Below are positions 6,136 through 7,869 of a stretch of DNA of 7,869 nucleotides, piece after piece (position 1 is the first letter of the stretch; every line of letters begins with the position of its first letter). The position numbers and the translations under genes were made by a program. The notes beneath the pieces are model-generated. The model was not told where the DNA came from and did no database searches. It saw only the letters and a program-made list of their open reading frames with translations. The DNA is from Propionibacteriaceae bacterium (GTDB lineage: Bacteria > Actinomycetota > Actinomycetes > Propionibacteriales > Propionibacteriaceae). The stretch is taken from NCBI GenBank assembly GCA_003158895.1, contig PMLO01000082.1, forward strand, positions 11,094 to 18,962. The letters run 5' to 3'.

Positions 6136-6157
6136 TCTAAATCAGGCGATCGCACAA
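6129..6157 (-). promoter_or_regulatory. znuA promoter, probably leaderless
   Basis: On the minus strand: -35 TTGTGC (6157-6152), a 17-base spacer, then -10 GATAAT (6134-6129). The A of the ATG follows seven bases after the -10 box, and no Shine-Dalgarno site exists before it, so transcription probably starts at the start codon. The -10 box lies inside the Zur site. Confidence 0.6.
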
Positions 6158-6178
6158 CTCAGTGTCCACGGGTGTTGC

Positions 6179-6190
6179 TAGCCTGCTGGG
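6179..6190 (+). promoter_or_regulatory. Probable leaderless promoter of the 376-residue lipoprotein
   Basis: TAGCCT at 6179-6184, six bases, then GTG at 6191, with no Shine-Dalgarno site. A -35 box is not clear. The Zur site lies about 45 bases upstream of this -10 box. Confidence 0.4.
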
Positions 6191-7321
6191 GTGCGACGCC
6201 CCCGCGAGTACGTACTCCCGGCAGCCCTGATGGCTACCGTGATGCTCGTTGGTGGCTGTACGCAGGGGGCGAACAGCAGAGTCAACGCCGCCACACCAGC
6301 AGTGCATGCGGCGCCCTCGGTGGGCCGGGGAACGGCATCCGACACCGCCTCATCAGTGACGACGTCGTCCGCGTCGGCATCCTCGTCGGTGTCCGGCGCC
6401 CAGGTCACAGCGGCGGGGGCATCCAGCACGAACACCGCGACCACGCGGAAGCAGTCGACAGCGACGGGCGTGCTGGCATCGATCAGCCGCCCGTTCCCGG
6501 CGAGCAACGCGTGGAACACACCGATCACGAACAAGGCCGTCGACCCTCTGAGCGCGGCGATCATCGCGTCCATCGGCTCCTCGACGAAGCTCCACATGGA
6601 CTTCGGCGCGAACTGGAACGGACGACCGTTCGGCATGCCGTACGTGGTCGTCGGCGCGGACCAGGCCAAGGTGAAGGTGACGTTCGACTACGCGTCCGAG
6701 TCCGACCCCGGCCCGTACCCGATCCCCGCCAACGCGCCGATCGAGGGCGGCGCCGGTTCGACGGGTGACCGGCACGTCATCGTCGTACAGCCCAGCACCA
6801 GCAAGCTGTACGAGCTGTACGACGCGCACCCCGATGCCGACGGCTCCTGGCATGCAGGGTCCGGGGCGATCTTCAACCTCGCGACGGGCGCCGACCGTCC
6901 CGCCGGCTGGACCAGCGCCGACGCGGCGGGGCTGCCGATCCTGCCCGGCCTGGTCCGCTACGACGAGGTCGCGTCGGGCGTCATCAACCACGCCATCCGG
7001 TTCACCGTCGCCACGACGCGCAAGGCGTACGTCTCCCCAGCGCGGCACTACGCGAGCTCGAACACCTCGACCTCGGTGCCTCCGATGGGGACGAGGGTCC
7101 GGCTCCGGGCCGACTTCGACATCTCCGGCTACCCGCAGCAGGCCCGCGTGATCCTGCAGGCGATGAAGACGTACGGGATGATCGTCGCCGACAACGGCTC
7201 GAACTGGTTCGTGTCCGGCACTCCCGACTCCCGCTGGAGCGACACCCAGCTCAACACCCTCAAGAACGTCCCCGGCAGCGCCTTCGACGTCGTCACGCTG
7301 GGTGCGGTCACGACCGGCTGA
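6191..7321 (+). CDS. Secreted lipoprotein of a conserved uncharacterised family (376 aa)
   Basis: The GTG at 6191 starts a lipoprotein signal peptide with lipidation at C23 (MLVGGC). Residues 24-100 are a Ser/Thr/Ala linker of low complexity, as in wall-spanning proteins. The folded domain runs from about 101 to 372. Its landmarks include FPASNAWNTPI (102-112), MDFGANWNGRPFGMPY (136-151), SDPGPYPIP (171-179), GDRHVIVV (192-199), AGSGAIFNL, RPAGWTSADAAGLPILPGLV (236-255), NHAIRF (266-271), PARHYAS (283-289), PPMG and NGSNWFVSGTPD. I recognise this set as a recurring module in secreted actinobacterial proteins, without a known activity. H195, H267, H286, D258 and D334 are candidates for active-site residues. 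It is divergent from znuA with 69 bases between starts. Enzyme on wall polymers or a structural wall protein are both open. Confidence 0.8.
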   Translation: MRRPREYVLPAALMATVMLVGGCTQGANSRVNAATPAVHAAPSVGRGTASDTASSVTTSSASASSSVSGAQVTAAGASSTNTATTRKQSTATGVLASISRPFPASNAWNTPITNKAVDPLSAAIIASIGSSTKLHMDFGANWNGRPFGMPYVVVGADQAKVKVTFDYASESDPGPYPIPANAPIEGGAGSTGDRHVIVVQPSTSKLYELYDAHPDADGSWHAGSGAIFNLATGADRPAGWTSADAAGLPILPGLVRYDEVASGVINHAIRFTVATTRKAYVSPARHYASSNTSTSVPPMGTRVRLRADFDISGYPQQARVILQAMKTYGMIVADNGSNWFVSGTPDSRWSDTQLNTLKNVPGSAFDVVTLGAVTTG

Positions 7322-7332
7322 TGACCTGGGCT

Positions 7333-7386
7333 CGCCACCGGACAGGCATTTCCGCCACCGGACAGGCGTCCAGATGCCTGTCCGGT
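7333..7386. repeat. Direct repeat plus inverted copy forming two competing hairpins
   Basis: CGCCACCGGACAGGC occurs twice, at 7333-7347 and 7353-7367, with a 20-base period. A third, inverted copy lies at 7374-7386 (ATGCCTGTCCGGT). Copy 2 can pair with it over 11 bases with an 8-base loop; copy 1 can pair over 13 bases with a larger loop. It follows the lipoprotein stop by 11 bases, so it may act as a terminator without a U tract, though the exclusive pairing is unusual. Confidence 0.75.
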
Positions 7387-7399
7387 CGCGTCTGCGCCC

Positions 7400-7411
7400 T
7401 ACAGTTCGCTC
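7400..7411 (+). promoter_or_regulatory. Probable leaderless promoter of the ABM-domain gene
   Basis: TACAGT at 7400-7405, six bases, then GTG at 7412. No Shine-Dalgarno site is visible. It sits just after the repeat/hairpin. Confidence 0.4.
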
Positions 7412-7717
7412 GTGATCGTCGTTTCCCGGTTCAGGGTTTCCGAGGCGGAGCGCGCCTCGTTCGAGGCCGTCGCGGCGCCGGCTGTACAGCTCCTGTCCGC
7501 ACAACCCGGACTGGTCAGCATCGACTTCGGCGTCAACCTCGACGACCCCGAGCTGTGGGCCCTGGTGACCAAGTGGGTCGACGTCGGCTCGTACCGTCGT
7601 GCCCTCGGTTCCGCCAACCGCATCGTGCTGTGGCCCCTGCTGTCGCTGGCGCTCGACGAGCCCAGCGCCTTCGACGATCCGGAAGCGGTCGGGCAGAACC
7701 TGCCTCGCACCCGGTAG
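7412..7717 (+). CDS. Antibiotic biosynthesis monooxygenase (ABM)-domain protein (101 aa)
   Basis: Starts at GTG 7412 (MIVVSRFRVSEAERASF). The length and order of elements match the ABM/dimeric alpha-beta barrel fold: strand VVSRFRV (3-9), helix (12-30), strand QPGLVSIDFGVNLDDPELWALVTKW split over 31-55, helix VGSYRRALGSAN (58-69) and strand-helix to VLWPLLSLALDEPSAF (72-87). The phrases DDPELW, W-x-D-V-G-S-Y-R-R-A-L and DEPSAF are typical of actinobacterial members. ABM proteins act as small dimers and include cofactor-free oxygenases and heme-degrading enzymes; most are untested, and here the substrate is unknown. There are no cysteines. It lies between two lipid-linked or translational genes and ends 75 bases before glyS. 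Cytoplasmic location is expected. Confidence 0.75.
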   Translation: MIVVSRFRVSEAERASFEAVAAPAVQLLSAQPGLVSIDFGVNLDDPELWALVTKWVDVGSYRRALGSANRIVLWPLLSLALDEPSAFDDPEAVGQNLPRTR

Positions 7718-7742
7718 CGTTACCCACTCACGGGTCACCAGC

Positions 7743-7767
7743 CGGGTGGCCCGCGCGGGCTCACCCG
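7743..7767 (+). terminator. GC-rich hairpin between the ABM gene and glyS
   Basis: CGGGTG (7743-7748) pairs with CACCCG (7762-7767); inside, CCC (7750-7752) pairs with GGG (7757-7759) around GCGC. A rival 6-bp hairpin (CGCGGG/CCCGCG, 7754-7769) overlaps it. There is no U tract. It could end the ABM transcript or affect entry to glyS. Confidence 0.35.
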
Positions 7768-7780
7768 CGAGTACAGAACT

Positions 7781-7784
7781 GGAG
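7781..7784 (+). promoter_or_regulatory. Shine-Dalgarno site of glyS
   Basis: GGAG ends 8 bases before the GTG at 7793, supporting that start. glyS is therefore not leaderless, unlike the neighbouring genes. Confidence 0.5.
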
Positions 7785-7792
7785 AACTTCAG

Positions 7793-7869
7793 GTGGCCAG
7801 CACCCTGGACAACGTCATCAGCCTCGCCAAGCGGCGGGGCTTCGTCTTCCCCTGTGGCGAGATCTACGG
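7793..7869 (+). CDS. glyS: Glycine--tRNA ligase, 5' end only
   Basis: The frame starts at GTG 7793 and runs off the window after 25 codons and two bases. The visible residues are MASTLDNVISLAKRRGFVFP followed by CGEIY. The 'LAKRRGFVFPCGEIYGG'-type start is the highly conserved N-terminus of the bacterial alpha-2 (homodimeric class II) glycyl-tRNA synthetase, in which the strand-loop leads into motif 1. The enzyme charges tRNA-Gly with glycine using ATP in the cytoplasm. A GGAG site sits 8 bases upstream. In several actinobacteria this gene lies next to zinc uptake or Zur genes, as here. Only the N-terminus is visible, so completeness cannot be judged. Confidence 0.9.
   Translation, partial: MASTLDNVISLAKRRGFVFPCGEIY

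Noticed and set aside
6353..7738. Long minus-strand open frame (461 codons) opposite the lipoprotein and ABM genes
   Set aside because: It is the antisense shadow of two well-supported plus-strand genes. The composition is Arg/Gly/Val/Asp-rich, with no domain pattern and no ribosome site.
7744..7755. T-box-like string GGGTGGCCCGCG before glyS
   Set aside because: It lacks one base of the TGGNACCGCG core, and the 75-base gap is too short for a specifier stem plus antiterminator; no Gly specifier loop was recognised.

Overview
The window comes from a high-GC actinobacterium. GTG starts, apparently leaderless promoters, a type VII secretion-like (WXG/EspC) gene set and a zinc-uptake operon close to glyS all fit this. 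From memory, the same znu-zur/glyS neighbourhood exists in Streptomyces, and zur lies near glyS in Mycobacterium. Protein style suggests Propionibacteriales (Nocardioides-like), but that placement is an inference.

Layout. (1) 1-324: the 3' end of a TrmL-type tRNA 2'-O-methyltransferase. (2) 419-604: a 61-residue protein of unknown function. (3) 667-2432, minus strand: a tight three-gene cassette, transcribed from 2432 down. It encodes a protein with two YbaB-like half-domains, a small EspC-like protein with a YxxxE export motif, and a 274-residue protein with an embedded WXG hairpin. No secretion machinery genes are in the window. (4) 2503-3039, plus strand: a small lipoprotein, divergent from the cassette. 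(5) 3077-6121, minus strand: a four-gene zinc operon znuA-znuC-znuB-zur, with every junction overlapping. A Zur operator covers the -10 box and start codon of znuA. ZnuB carries a striking histidine-rich C-terminal tail. (6) 6191-7321, plus strand: a large secreted lipoprotein of an uncharacterised conserved family, divergent from znuA. (7) 7412-7717: an ABM-fold protein. (8) 7793-end: the first 25 codons of glycyl-tRNA synthetase.

How it works together. The zinc operon is a self-contained feedback unit: Zur with zinc bound should shut off znuA, the first gene of the operon that also encodes Zur. Plus-strand genes at 2503, 6191 and 7412 have a TAnnnT hexamer followed by exactly six bases and then the start codon, which is the geometry of leaderless actinobacterial promoters; znuA has the same layout with seven bases. 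Intergenic space is small: no stretch over 300 bases lacks a gene. The longest gaps are 325-418, 7322-7411 (a direct repeat plus two competing hairpins) and 7718-7792 (a GC-rich hairpin before glyS). No RNA genes, insertion sequences, CRISPR arrays or attachment sites were seen.

The best candidates for something little described are the type VII-like cassette, the ZnuB zinc-binding tail and the secreted lipoprotein at 6191.
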